A DNA stretch of 7,073 nt from an uncultured Acidimicrobiaceae bacterium (GCA_903904615.1 CAIVDG010000377.1:1-7073), one strand, 5' to 3'. Positions 1 through 6,437 are shown, counted from the first letter of the stretch. Notes: generated from the sequence alone by a model not told the origin. Made by a program: numbers and translations.

Positions 1-320
1 CCATTCATGACAACAAACGTGTCGTTGATACCAGCGTCGCGCGTAGCAAATGCAATTGCTCCGGCTGTATCGAGCGGCTCTGGCTCAACGGCGTAATGCA
101 ATTGAACGCCCGCACACACACCTTCTGGAAATGCTTCGAAGAAAGGTTCTGGCTTGAAGCCAAGTGCGAGCGCAACATGAGTGACTCCGGCAGCAGCCAA
201 GTGTGCAATGAGGTGCTCTAACTGACGCACATTGGCAATGGGAAGCAATGGCTTGGGAGTACTCAGTGTGAGCGGTCTGAGCCGAGTACCAAACCCGCCG
301 ACGAGAACAACTGCGTGCAT
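1..320 (-). CDS. sugar-1-phosphate nucleotidyltransferase, N-terminal part (runs off left edge)
   Basis: Partial gene; the ATG is at 318-320 and 106 complete codons lie in the window. The enzyme family joins a sugar-1-phosphate to an NTP to make an NDP-sugar and pyrophosphate in the cytoplasm. Visible signatures are the N-terminal nucleotide-binding loop VGGFGTRLRPLT (residues 7-18), the adjacent PKPLLPI (22-28) with the conserved Lys23, the DTAGAI segment (84-89) that contacts the nucleotide, and the beginning of the VMNG(D) metal-binding strand at the window edge. The overall look is closest to mannose-1-phosphate guanylyltransferase or glucose-1-phosphate thymidylyltransferase types; GDP-mannose production would suit the GDP-fucose synthase nearby, but the base and sugar specificity cannot be read from this fragment. 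Its ATG shares one base with the stop of the upstream membrane-protein gene (TGATG), so translation is probably coupled. Last visible gene of the leftward operon. Confidence 0.92.
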   Translation of the reverse strand, partial: MHAVVLVGGFGTRLRPLTLSTPKPLLPIANVRQLEHLIAHLAAAGVTHVALALGFKPEPFFEAFPEGVCAGVQLHYAVEPEPLDTAGAIAFATRDAGINDTFVVMN

Positions 321-1093
321 CAGCCAGGAACAGTGGTTGTGGCCGTGCCACCCGCAACTGTTGTAGGAGTTGCGCCACCAGCGACAGTTGTTGTTGCTGC
401 TATCTCGGCTTTGTTCGCATCGGACAGTGCCTTCAATTCAGAAGCAGACGCGGGAATGGGAATGTCTACACCAGGTGCTGCAATTGCGATAGTGACAGCC
501 ATGCCATCGGAGTCGATCTTGATGTTCTTGAAGTCAGTGATGTACTTCTTGTTGTCATTTTGATTGTCGTAGGAATCCCACACGATGACTTGTACTTGCG
601 CATCAACTTCTTTGCCAGACTTGTCTTTGCACTTGAGATCACTGGTCTTCAAGGTTTCGCCGTTGTTCTGACCTGTTGGGAACGTAATGCCCTTGGTGTC
701 TACAGAAATTCCGAACGACTCAAGGAAGACTCCCAACTTCGCACGGTAACGAGGCAGGCCGGCGGGACGCCATTCCATAACTCCGGGAGTTGATTCAGTT
801 AACTGATACTTGGTGTTGTCGGGCGTCTCAGGCGCATCGGCTGGGGTCACCAGATTTCCGATGAATCCGTCGCATTTATAAAAACCGTACGCGGCGTAGG
901 AAATTTCGCTTGCAGAAGCGGAACCACCAGAGGTGGGTTCGGCCTGACGCGCGTAGGCGATAAGGCCAAGGCCAAGAACCACAATGACGGTCATGACCGA
1001 AGGAAATAGAGTGCCGCCTTGAAAGCGCACTTTTCTGCCTTTGCCCTTCTGTGCGAGACGGGCGACTTTTTTTGCTGATGAACCACTAGCCAC
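320..1093 (-). CDS. single-pass membrane protein with two cysteines and Thr-rich tail, function unknown
   Basis: 257 residues, starting at GTG (1091-1093); the next in-frame Met is inside the membrane segment, so this start is preferred although no clear ribosome site precedes it. Residues 1-23 are rich in Lys/Arg with no acidic residue, 30-48 form one hydrophobic helix, and 49-257 are hydrophilic. By the positive-inside rule the N-terminus is cytoplasmic and the bulk is outside. The outer part has only two cysteines, Cys74 (YKC) and Cys155 (LKC), which could form a disulfide, and a region around 105-140 (EWRP, RYRAKLGVFLESFGI) that looks conserved in style. The tail is two and a half copies of a nine-residue TTVAGG unit ending TTVPG. 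I do not recognise a characterised family. Its position between three glycosyltransferases and a nucleotidyltransferase suggests a role in glycan assembly or export at the membrane, or as a glycosylated surface protein; this is inference. Confidence 0.85.
   Translation of the reverse strand: MASGSSAKKVARLAQKGKGRKVRFQGGTLFPSVMTVIVVLGLGLIAYARQAEPTSGGSASASEISYAAYGFYKCDGFIGNLVTPADAPETPDNTKYQLTESTPGVMEWRPAGLPRYRAKLGVFLESFGISVDTKGITFPTGQNNGETLKTSDLKCKDKSGKEVDAQVQVIVWDSYDNQNDNKKYITDFKNIKIDSDGMAVTIAIAAPGVDIPIPASASELKALSDANKAEIAATTTVAGGATPTTVAGGTATTTVPG
323..391 (-). repeat. nine-codon tandem repeat encoding TTVAGG units
   Basis: The last 23 codons of the membrane protein consist of TTVAGGATP (residues 235-243), TTVAGGTAT (244-252) and a shortened TTVPG (253-257). 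At DNA level this is an imperfect 27-base tandem repeat. Such low-complexity Thr/Val/Gly tails are familiar from secreted proteins of Acidimicrobiia and are likely flexible linkers; a glycosylation substrate role is possible but not shown. Confidence 0.7.
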
Positions 1094-1120
1094 GAGTAGG
1101 AAAGGCTACCTGCTGAGCCC

Positions 1121-1136
1121 CGTGAGAACGCTCACG
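1121..1136 (-). other. small hairpin over the stop codon of a glycosyltransferase gene
   Basis: A perfect six-base inverted repeat, CGTGAG and CTCACG around a four-base loop, overlaps the TGA (1132-1134) of the leftward glycosyltransferase gene. No T-run follows on the minus strand, so it is not a convincing intrinsic terminator. It sits at the only real gap in the operon (1094-1131) and might slow or protect the transcript there; it could also be chance. Confidence 0.3.
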
Positions 1137-2367
1137 CCCCCAAAGAGTCAATGAGAGCAAGGTACGAATGCGCCACCGCTGCGGGAGAAACGTGAGCTTC
1201 CACCCAATCACGACCTCGTTGACCCATCTCTTGTGCGCCGTCACCTCGCGACACCATGTTGGTGATTGCCGAGACAAATGCATCGACATCGTCAGGTGGA
1301 ACAGAGATTCCGGCTCCGCTTGCAGACAGAATGCGCGTGACTTCGGTACCGGAGTCAATGGCTGCCACTACTGGTCGAGCCGCGGCCAAAATGCTGTACG
1401 TCTTTGACGGAACACTGACTGCACCAAGTCCGGCACGAAGCGGAACAACGTGAATGTCTCCCGATGCAAGAACTTCACTAACACGTTCGCGCGGTTGATA
1501 GCCCGCAAATCTCACATTCAAGAGGCCTTGCGCCGACTGTTCAAGTTCAGCCCGCGCAGCGCCATCGCCGTTGATAACAAATGTGATGCTTGGTATCTGA
1601 CGTGCTGCATCAATCACCATCGTGAGAGATTGTGAGTACCCAACGTTCCCCGCATACATCACAACTGTTTCGCTACCGATGCCAAGTTCTTCTCGGTATG
1701 GCGTCATCCGTGACGAAGGAACGATGCGTTCAGCGTCGACAAAGTTTGGGATGACATGAACTTTTTTGGCATGAGCAGTGGCCACTTTGGCAACAACGTT
1801 GTCACGAAGGTCGTCTGACAACACCACGACTGCGTCTGACCGGTGATAACTGACTCGCTCTAGCCATTTGGCGATTGCGATGATTTTTGTGTTGGTAATT
1901 GCGCCAGTTTCGACAGCGGCATCAGGAAACACATCTTGAATGTTGAACACAGCACGAGAGAAACGCAGTCGCGCGGCCAACCAACCCGTGAGACCCAAGG
2001 TGAGAGGTGGCGACATTGAAACAATGGCGGCGGGGCGACGATGAAGACCGCCAGCGAACAAGGTGCACACGCCGGCCAGAACACTGAAGGCGATAAACCC
2101 CAGTGCTCGACGCAGCAAATTGGTTTTGCTTTTTCCTGGGAACGGATGCACTCGAATAATGGAGCCCCAGGTCGTTTTCTCGCGACGCACCAGTCGGCCG
2201 GTCCAACCGTGTTCTATGGAGTGGGTGCGATACCACGGCAATGCAGTGACGACGTGAATAGTGCGCCCGGCAGCAATGAACTCATCGACGATGCGCGTAA
2301 TGACTTCGCCGGTGGGTGCAGTGTCTGGTGCGAAGTGTGGAACAAGAACAACAATGGGGCGACTCAC
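1132..2367 (-). CDS. glycosyltransferase, GT4 type, WcaI-like
   Basis: 411 residues starting at GTG (2365-2367). It is a GT-B fold enzyme expected to move a sugar from a nucleotide donor to a growing, lipid-linked glycan at the inner face of the membrane. The N-terminal domain opens with the glycine-containing acceptor-side loop HFAPDTAPTG (11-20), has a hydrophobic stretch (about 88-107) that may lie on the membrane, SMSPPLT (117-123), and NIQDVFPDAA (142-151), a pattern typical of colanic-acid WcaI-like transferases. The C-terminal donor domain begins near YAGNVG (238-243), with NGDG (266-269) and VPSKTYSILAAARPVVA (319-335). The classical E-x7-E pair of GT4 is modified here, as usual in this subgroup. 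The start overlaps the stop of the preceding glycosyltransferase gene by four bases (GTGA), which argues for translational coupling. Donor and acceptor sugars cannot be predicted. Confidence 0.9.
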   Translation of the reverse strand: MSRPIVVLVPHFAPDTAPTGEVITRIVDEFIAAGRTIHVVTALPWYRTHSIEHGWTGRLVRREKTTWGSIIRVHPFPGKSKTNLLRRALGFIAFSVLAGVCTLFAGGLHRRPAAIVSMSPPLTLGLTGWLAARLRFSRAVFNIQDVFPDAAVETGAITNTKIIAIAKWLERVSYHRSDAVVVLSDDLRDNVVAKVATAHAKKVHVIPNFVDAERIVPSSRMTPYREELGIGSETVVMYAGNVGYSQSLTMVIDAARQIPSITFVINGDGAARAELEQSAQGLLNVRFAGYQPRERVSEVLASGDIHVVPLRAGLGAVSVPSKTYSILAAARPVVAAIDSGTEVTRILSASGAGISVPPDDVDAFVSAITNMVSRGDGAQEMGQRGRDWVEAHVSPAAVAHSYLALIDSLGA

Positions 2368-3491
2368 GCTGCTCCCCCATTTATTGCAGCGTGATACTCG
2401 CGCACAAGATCTGAGGCAGAGAGAGACGCAGTGAATTCTTCGGCGCGCTTCATCCCTGCACTTACAAGATCAGAGCGCTCAGATCGGACATGCAAAAGGC
2501 CGCTATTCCACGCATCGACAGTCAGTGGTGCAACTACCCCGGCCTGACCCACAACTTCAGGAATGCTTCCGCAGTTACTTGCCAAGACAGGAGCACCGAA
2601 ACGCATGGCCTCTATGAGTGGCGCACCGAAGCCTTCGTATTGACTGGGAAACACCATTGCATCTGCCATCTTCAATAAACCATTTCTGTCTGCCGCCGAA
2701 ACACGTCCTGGCAACACGACACGCGATTCCAACCCCAGCATGCGAATCATTGTTCGTACAGATTCGTCATGTGAACCTGCGGACCCGGCAAACACAATTC
2801 GCAACGATTCATCCCGCCATGCTTCGTTTCCTTCCACCATCATCTTCAACAAGAACTCATGGTTTTTGTGCGGGTGAGTAATTGCAGGAAACACCAAGAC
2901 TGGCCCTGCACCTAATTGGAGACGCGAACGAAGCTCTGCTTCAGATGATGCCTCTGTTGACAGTGACGATTCCAAACCATGTCGAACAACACCAATGCGA
3001 GACAAAGGTGTTCCAAACGCAGACATCAGCGTGTGCGCAACAAAGTGAGTGGGCACCACAACACGCGTTGCACGGCGCACCGACGACGGCACGGTTCGCT
3101 GTAAGTACCTCAGCTTCAGTGGACTGACATAGTGCGGATACTCGGTCCACTGAATGTCGTGCACAGTAAGGACAGTGTTGGATTTCCCTCCACGTGGAAG
3201 AGTTCCCCCACCGTGGTGAACAAGATGAAAACCTCGCGTGCGGCGAGCGAGCCATGTGTGCTCCAACAGAACACGAACTTCACGTCGCATGCAGTCAGAC
3301 GGGGCTTCGTGCACTAGGTACAGATTGGCGATAGTTGGTTGACGCTCTGAGAAACCTTTAGGCGCGAATACTTCAATAGTGAAGTCGTGATCAATTTCAG
3401 ATAGCCCAAGAAGTTGACGCACGAGATATTCCTCGCTGCCCCCTACACCGGGCACACACCACAAAAGGTTCATTGCGACGCGGTATGTCAT
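2364..3491 (-). CDS. glycosyltransferase, GT4 type
   Basis: 375 residues from ATG 3489-3491. The frame stays open upstream to 3551, but the chosen ATG forms an exact ATGA overlap with the stop of the preceding gene and is directly followed by a normal GT-B N-terminus (MTYRVAMNLLW), so the 20 extra residues are judged untranslated. Visible parts are the N-terminal loop PGVGGSEEYL (14-23), TVHDIQW (109-115), FPAITHPHKN (201-210) with the donor-phosphate-binding Lys209, and the GT4 signature EGFGAPLIE with the E-x7-E pair Glu286 and Glu294, followed by SNCGSIPEV (305-313). These are the standard features of retaining GT4 enzymes that use NDP-sugars (often GDP-mannose). It lies in the middle of three consecutive transferase genes, consistent with stepwise assembly of an oligosaccharide repeat. 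The exact sugar linkage is unknown. Confidence 0.92.
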   Translation of the reverse strand: MTYRVAMNLLWCVPGVGGSEEYLVRQLLGLSEIDHDFTIEVFAPKGFSERQPTIANLYLVHEAPSDCMRREVRVLLEHTWLARRTRGFHLVHHGGGTLPRGGKSNTVLTVHDIQWTEYPHYVSPLKLRYLQRTVPSSVRRATRVVVPTHFVAHTLMSAFGTPLSRIGVVRHGLESSLSTEASSEAELRSRLQLGAGPVLVFPAITHPHKNHEFLLKMMVEGNEAWRDESLRIVFAGSAGSHDESVRTMIRMLGLESRVVLPGRVSAADRNGLLKMADAMVFPSQYEGFGAPLIEAMRFGAPVLASNCGSIPEVVGQAGVVAPLTVDAWNSGLLHVRSERSDLVSAGMKRAEEFTASLSASDLVREYHAAINGGAA

Positions 3492-4561
3492 GACGCACCA
3501 TTCAGTACTTGGCGATACAGGTGTGCGGTGAGTTCTGCAGTGCGGCTCCATGGCACTTCTGCTGCACGTGCACGGCCTTTGGCGCGCAATTGGTCTTGCG
3601 ATTGCAAAGCGCGGCGAATTCCATCTTGGATTGACTCGACACTCAATGGGTCGATTAATTCAGCAGCGCCACCGGCGACTTCTTCAGTCGACGTTCCACG
3701 AGATGTCACCACTGGTGCACCGTGAGCCATCGCTTCGATCACAGGTAATCCGTATCCCTCGAGAACTGACGGAAATGCAAAGACGGAACATGCGGCATAC
3801 AGCGCAGGCAAATCACGAGACGGCACATAGCCCGTTAAACGAACATCGTGCGACGGCGCAAGCCCTGAGTCGCCCCACCCCTCCATACCCACAATCACCA
3901 GGGGTGGCGCGTCCTCTAAATGAGTTAGGGCATCAATGAGTCGTGCCAGATTCTTTCTCGGTTCTTGTGTTCCAACAAACAACACAAACTCGTTTGGCAA
4001 GTTGTATGCGGAACGCACTCGCGCGATGTCTGCATCGGTAACCACCTGTGCTCGCACTCCGAGCGGAACATGATGCAAGAGATGTTCTGCGAAGCCTGCA
4101 TCGCGACAGTCATTCATTGTGGCTAATGAAGAGCACAACACCGTTGCGTTCTGTTGCTTCAAGATGTCCATACTGCGTCGGAAGATTTTGTTTCCGTGTG
4201 CCGTGAAAAATTCAGGGTGCCGCAGAAATGCAATGTCGTGAAGCGTGACCACTAGCGGCAAATCGGTTGCCGGAGGAATAATGGTGGTGGAGTGCACGAG
4301 GTCGACATGCACAACTGATTCCACTTTGGGCCACTTGAAACGAGTCCATGTCTCGTACAACCACTTGCCACCAAGAGGAAGAGCTGCCACAGAAAAAGGT
4401 GGTTCGTACCCTGGCGTTGGCGGCCCAGCGTGGCGCCCGGCTAGTCCCACCAACTCAATATCGGGTTGTGAACCCATGGCGGCAGCCACTTCCAATGCTG
4501 CAATTGCCGTCCCGCCGGGCACGCGGTGCCAGCACTGTTCGAGGGTGTAGGCAACGCGCAC
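3488..4561 (-). CDS. glycosyltransferase, GT4 type, first gene of the leftward operon
   Basis: 357 residues from GTG 4559-4561, with the classic N-terminus MRVAYTLEQ. The glycine loop PGGTAIAALE (15-24) marks the acceptor-side domain, followed by VVTLHDIAFL (104-113). The donor domain starts at FVGTQEPRKN (195-204), with the phosphate-binding Arg/Lys pair 202-203, and carries EGYGLPVIE with the E-x7-E pair Glu268 and Glu276, then SRGTSTEEVAGGAA (287-300). This arrangement is common among mannosyl-type GT4 transferases of actinobacterial capsule or exopolysaccharide loci, but specificity is not readable. A purine-rich stretch (GGAGAGGA on the minus strand, about 4576-4583) lies 14 bases upstream of the start, a little far for a strong ribosome site. 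An out-of-frame ATG sits just before the start and does not give this protein. It is divergent from the GDP-fucose synthase gene. Confidence 0.92.
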   Translation of the reverse strand: MRVAYTLEQCWHRVPGGTAIAALEVAAAMGSQPDIELVGLAGRHAGPPTPGYEPPFSVAALPLGGKWLYETWTRFKWPKVESVVHVDLVHSTTIIPPATDLPLVVTLHDIAFLRHPEFFTAHGNKIFRRSMDILKQQNATVLCSSLATMNDCRDAGFAEHLLHHVPLGVRAQVVTDADIARVRSAYNLPNEFVLFVGTQEPRKNLARLIDALTHLEDAPPLVIVGMEGWGDSGLAPSHDVRLTGYVPSRDLPALYAACSVFAFPSVLEGYGLPVIEAMAHGAPVVTSRGTSTEEVAGGAAELIDPLSVESIQDGIRRALQSQDQLRAKGRARAAEVPWSRTAELTAHLYRQVLNGAS

Positions 4562-4599
4562 CCCTTCATTCTGTCCTCTCCCGTCCTACGATGGCATCC
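4562..4599. promoter_or_regulatory. 38-base divergent promoter region
   Basis: The only space between the leftward glycosyltransferase operon and the rightward GDP-fucose synthase gene. Both transcripts must start within or next to it unless the promoters reach into the coding regions. It contains the plus-strand -10 candidate TACGAT (4587-4592) and a weaker minus-strand candidate CAGAAT (4568-4573 on the plus map), which ends six bases before the GTG at 4561. No clear -35 box or operator palindrome was seen. Confidence 0.5.
4587..4592 (+). promoter_or_regulatory. -10 element for a leaderless GDP-fucose synthase mRNA
   Basis: TACGAT fits the TAnnnT pattern and ends seven bases before ATG 4600, so transcription would begin at the A of that ATG. 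There is no Shine-Dalgarno sequence ahead of either possible ATG. The hexamer overlaps the alternative ATG at 4591, which would then lie outside the transcript. The -35 region (around 4564-4570, TTCATT-like) is poor. Same spacing as the candidate before the rhomboid gene. Confidence 0.45.
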
Positions 4600-5559
4600 A
4601 TGTCGGAATTCTGGTCGGGCCGCAAGGTCCTCGTCACGGGTGGCAACGGCTTCTTGGGGCGTGTTGTTGTGGGGCTTTTGGCCGAAAAAGGTGCACAAGT
4701 TGTTGCCCCTACTCACGATGAATACGACCTGGTCATTCCCGGTGTGGCCGATTCAATGCTGGCGGCCCATTCCCCCAGCCACGTCATTCACTTGGCTGCT
4801 CGCGTGGGCGGCATTGGGTACAACCTTGTAGATCCGGCTCGTTTGTACTTCGACAACCTGATGATGGGCACCCACATCATCGAAGCAGCACGTGCTGCGA
4901 ACACAGAGAAGACCGTCTTGCTCGGCACGGTGTGTTCGTATCCCAAGTTCACTCCCGTTCCTTTCAAAGAAGAATCGTTCTGGGACGGATACCCCGAGGA
5001 AACCAACGCCCCATACGGCATCGCTAAGAAAGCACACCTTGTTCATGCGCAAGTAAACAACGCGCAGTACGGCCAGAAGTTTGCGTATCTCATTCCCACC
5101 AACTTGTACGGACCAGGCGACAAATTCCATCCGTCGGTTTCACATGTCATTCCCGCACTCATTAAGAAATGTGTGGAAGCAAAAGAACAAGGTGCCAACT
5201 ACATCGATGTGTGGGGAACCGGCTCGGCAAGTCGCGAGTATTTGTACGTAGAAGATGCAGCTGCCGCCATTGTGCTTGCTGCTGAAACGCACGAGAGTGT
5301 CGACCCCATCAACTTGGGTTCAGACAGAGAAATCACCATTCGCGAAACTGCCGAAACTATTGCACGGGTCACCGGATTCACAGGCGAACTGAAGTGGGAC
5401 GCCACAAAACCAGATGGTCAACCACGTCGCCGTATCGATCCGTCTCGCGCCGCAGAACGCCTCGGATGGCAAGCGAAGATGGAGTTCTCTGAAGGAATTC
5501 GTCGCACAGTTGACTGGTACTTGTCACATCGCGACCAGGCCGAAGCAGCACCTCGCTGA
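4600..5559 (+). CDS. fcl: GDP-L-fucose synthase (GDP-4-keto-6-deoxymannose epimerase/reductase)
   Basis: 319 residues, close to the roughly 320 of known enzymes. It converts GDP-4-keto-6-deoxy-D-mannose to GDP-L-fucose with NADPH by 3,5-epimerisation and 4-reduction. It is a short-chain (extended SDR) protein: Rossmann loop GGNGFLG (14-20), SDR core with Tyr139 and Lys143 in PYGIAKK, the NLYGPGDKFHPSVSHVIPAL block (168-187), and GTGSASREYLYVED (206-219). By spacing, Cys112 and His182 match the E. coli epimerisation pair Cys109 and His179, while the catalytic Ser107 is Thr110 here (GTVCSYP). The partner GDP-mannose 4,6-dehydratase is not in the window. Starts at 4591 (three residues longer) or far upstream (4348) are possible in frame; 4600 is chosen because homologues begin just before the FW residues and because of the -10 element at 4587-4592. 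A related GDP-deoxysugar product cannot be excluded. Confidence 0.93.
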   Translation: MSEFWSGRKVLVTGGNGFLGRVVVGLLAEKGAQVVAPTHDEYDLVIPGVADSMLAAHSPSHVIHLAARVGGIGYNLVDPARLYFDNLMMGTHIIEAARAANTEKTVLLGTVCSYPKFTPVPFKEESFWDGYPEETNAPYGIAKKAHLVHAQVNNAQYGQKFAYLIPTNLYGPGDKFHPSVSHVIPALIKKCVEAKEQGANYIDVWGTGSASREYLYVEDAAAAIVLAAETHESVDPINLGSDREITIRETAETIARVTGFTGELKWDATKPDGQPRRRIDPSRAAERLGWQAKMEFSEGIRRTVDWYLSHRDQAEAAPR

Positions 5560-5583
5560 CGCTTCGCATCGTGAACTCACCCG

Positions 5584-5589
5584 TACACT
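5584..5589 (+). promoter_or_regulatory. -10 element for a leaderless rhomboid mRNA
   Basis: TACACT (TAnnnT) lies in the 37-base gap after the fucose synthase gene and ends exactly seven bases before GTG 5597; the gap between is pyrimidine-rich with no ribosome site. This supports GTG 5597 as the first codon and independent transcription of the rhomboid gene. No convincing -35 box. Confidence 0.4.
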
Positions 5590-5596
5590 TTTTCTT

Positions 5597-6415
5597 GTGA
5601 CGCTTCCCCCGCCGTCCCTCGAGTACTGCGTTAAACACCCAGATACCGCCACTGGTCGCCACTGCACCCGTTGTGATCGCCCTGCGTGCAACAACTGCCT
5701 TACTCCAGCACCTGTCGGGTCGCACTGCGCAGACTGTGTTCGTTCGGCTCGCCCGCCGGCACGTGAACGTGTTCGTAGATGGAATGCAGTGCAACAGATT
5801 TTTGCAACTCGAGTCCTTATTGCACTTAACGTGTTTGCGTTTTTATGGACATTGACAAGTTCTGGTTCCGTTGAACGTAATCAGTTCGATCTTGGGTTGT
5901 CGCTTGTCTTCATTCAGAATGGTGAGTGGTACCGCATTGTCACGTCGGGTTTCTTGCACTTTGGTCTTCTGCATATCGGCATGAACATGTTGCTGTTATG
6001 GCAACTAGGTCAACTTCTTGAACCAGCGCTCGGGCAAACTAAGTTCACCTTGTTGTATTTCGCATCAATGTTCGGTGGAGCAGCAGGCGCACTAGCGCTT
6101 ACTCCTAACGGTCTCACCGGTGGCGCATCTGGTGCGGTGTTTGGTCTCATGGCAGCAGCAGCGGTGGGGCTTCAACAACGTGGCGTGAATCCGATGCGCA
6201 CAGGTATTGGCACCACGTTGGTTCTCAACTTGGTCATCACGTTTGCAATTCCCGGCATTTCCATTGGTGGTCACGTTGGCGGAGCAGTAATGGGCGCAAT
6301 CGTCGGATACGCCATGCTGGAACCGCGGTGGACACGAACATCGCCAGCAATCGCCTGGGCCGCACCCGTCATTGCAATGGCTTTCAGCGTTTTCGCCATT
6401 GGCACCATGCTGTAG
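5597..6415 (+). CDS. rhomboid-family intramembrane serine protease with N-terminal zinc finger
   Basis: 272 residues from GTG 5597. The frame is open back to 5414 inside the fucose synthase gene, but the earlier codons are out-of-frame translation of that gene, and the zinc finger begins right after this GTG. Residues 11-47 hold a B-box-like zinc finger: Cys11, His14, Cys23, Cys26, Cys31, Cys34, His43, Cys44 and Cys47. About 71-88 starts the membrane domain, with six to seven helices up to 272. Rhomboid landmarks are EWYR (110-113), His121, His126 and Asn130 in the FLHFGLLHIGMN segment (oxyanion site), the nucleophile Ser178 in GGASG, and the catalytic His226 in GGHVGG. All catalytic residues are present, so it should cleave transmembrane segments within the cytoplasmic membrane; its substrate is unknown. 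The zinc finger would be cytoplasmic. This domain pairing is common in actinobacteria. Confidence 0.95.
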   Translation: MTLPPPSLEYCVKHPDTATGRHCTRCDRPACNNCLTPAPVGSHCADCVRSARPPARERVRRWNAVQQIFATRVLIALNVFAFLWTLTSSGSVERNQFDLGLSLVFIQNGEWYRIVTSGFLHFGLLHIGMNMLLLWQLGQLLEPALGQTKFTLLYFASMFGGAAGALALTPNGLTGGASGAVFGLMAAAAVGLQQRGVNPMRTGIGTTLVLNLVITFAIPGISIGGHVGGAVMGAIVGYAMLEPRWTRTSPAIAWAAPVIAMAFSVFAIGTML

Positions 6416-6431
6416 CGACACACCCCATTCA

Positions 6432-6437
6432 TAATCT
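6432..6437 (+). promoter_or_regulatory. possible -10 element
   Basis: TAATCT in the 63-base gap between the rhomboid gene and the next gene, about 41 bases before its ATG. It fits TAnnnT, but no -35 box is recognisable at the expected distance. No terminator hairpin was seen after the rhomboid stop, so read-through is equally possible. Confidence 0.25.

Noticed and set aside
2041..2394. 117-codon plus-strand frame
   Set aside because: Antisense to the WcaI-like gene and its junction; translation shows no family features.
3492..3551. Twenty-residue extension of the middle glycosyltransferase
   Set aside because: Overlaps the preceding gene; the ATG at 3489-3491 gives a clean ATGA junction and a normal GT-B N-terminus.
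4348..4599. Long N-terminal extension of the GDP-fucose synthase frame
   Set aside because: It lies antisense to the start of a confident glycosyltransferase gene, has no family match, and known enzymes begin right before the Rossmann strand.
4753..5130. 125-codon minus-strand frame inside the fucose synthase gene
   Set aside because: Fully antisense to a well-supported enzyme, with no recognisable motif; a composition shadow.
5414..5596. Upstream extension of the rhomboid frame
   Set aside because: Overlaps the end of the fucose synthase gene in another frame; the conserved zinc finger begins just after GTG 5597.
5560..5596. Possible terminator after the fucose synthase gene (T-rich stretch)
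   Set aside because: Only a four-base GTGA/TCAC pairing with a two-base loop is found, too weak for an intrinsic terminator; the T-rich stretch fits promoter spacing better.
5378..5794. 138-codon minus-strand frame across the fucose synthase/rhomboid junction
   Set aside because: Antisense to two supported genes, Arg/Thr-rich low-information translation, no start signal.
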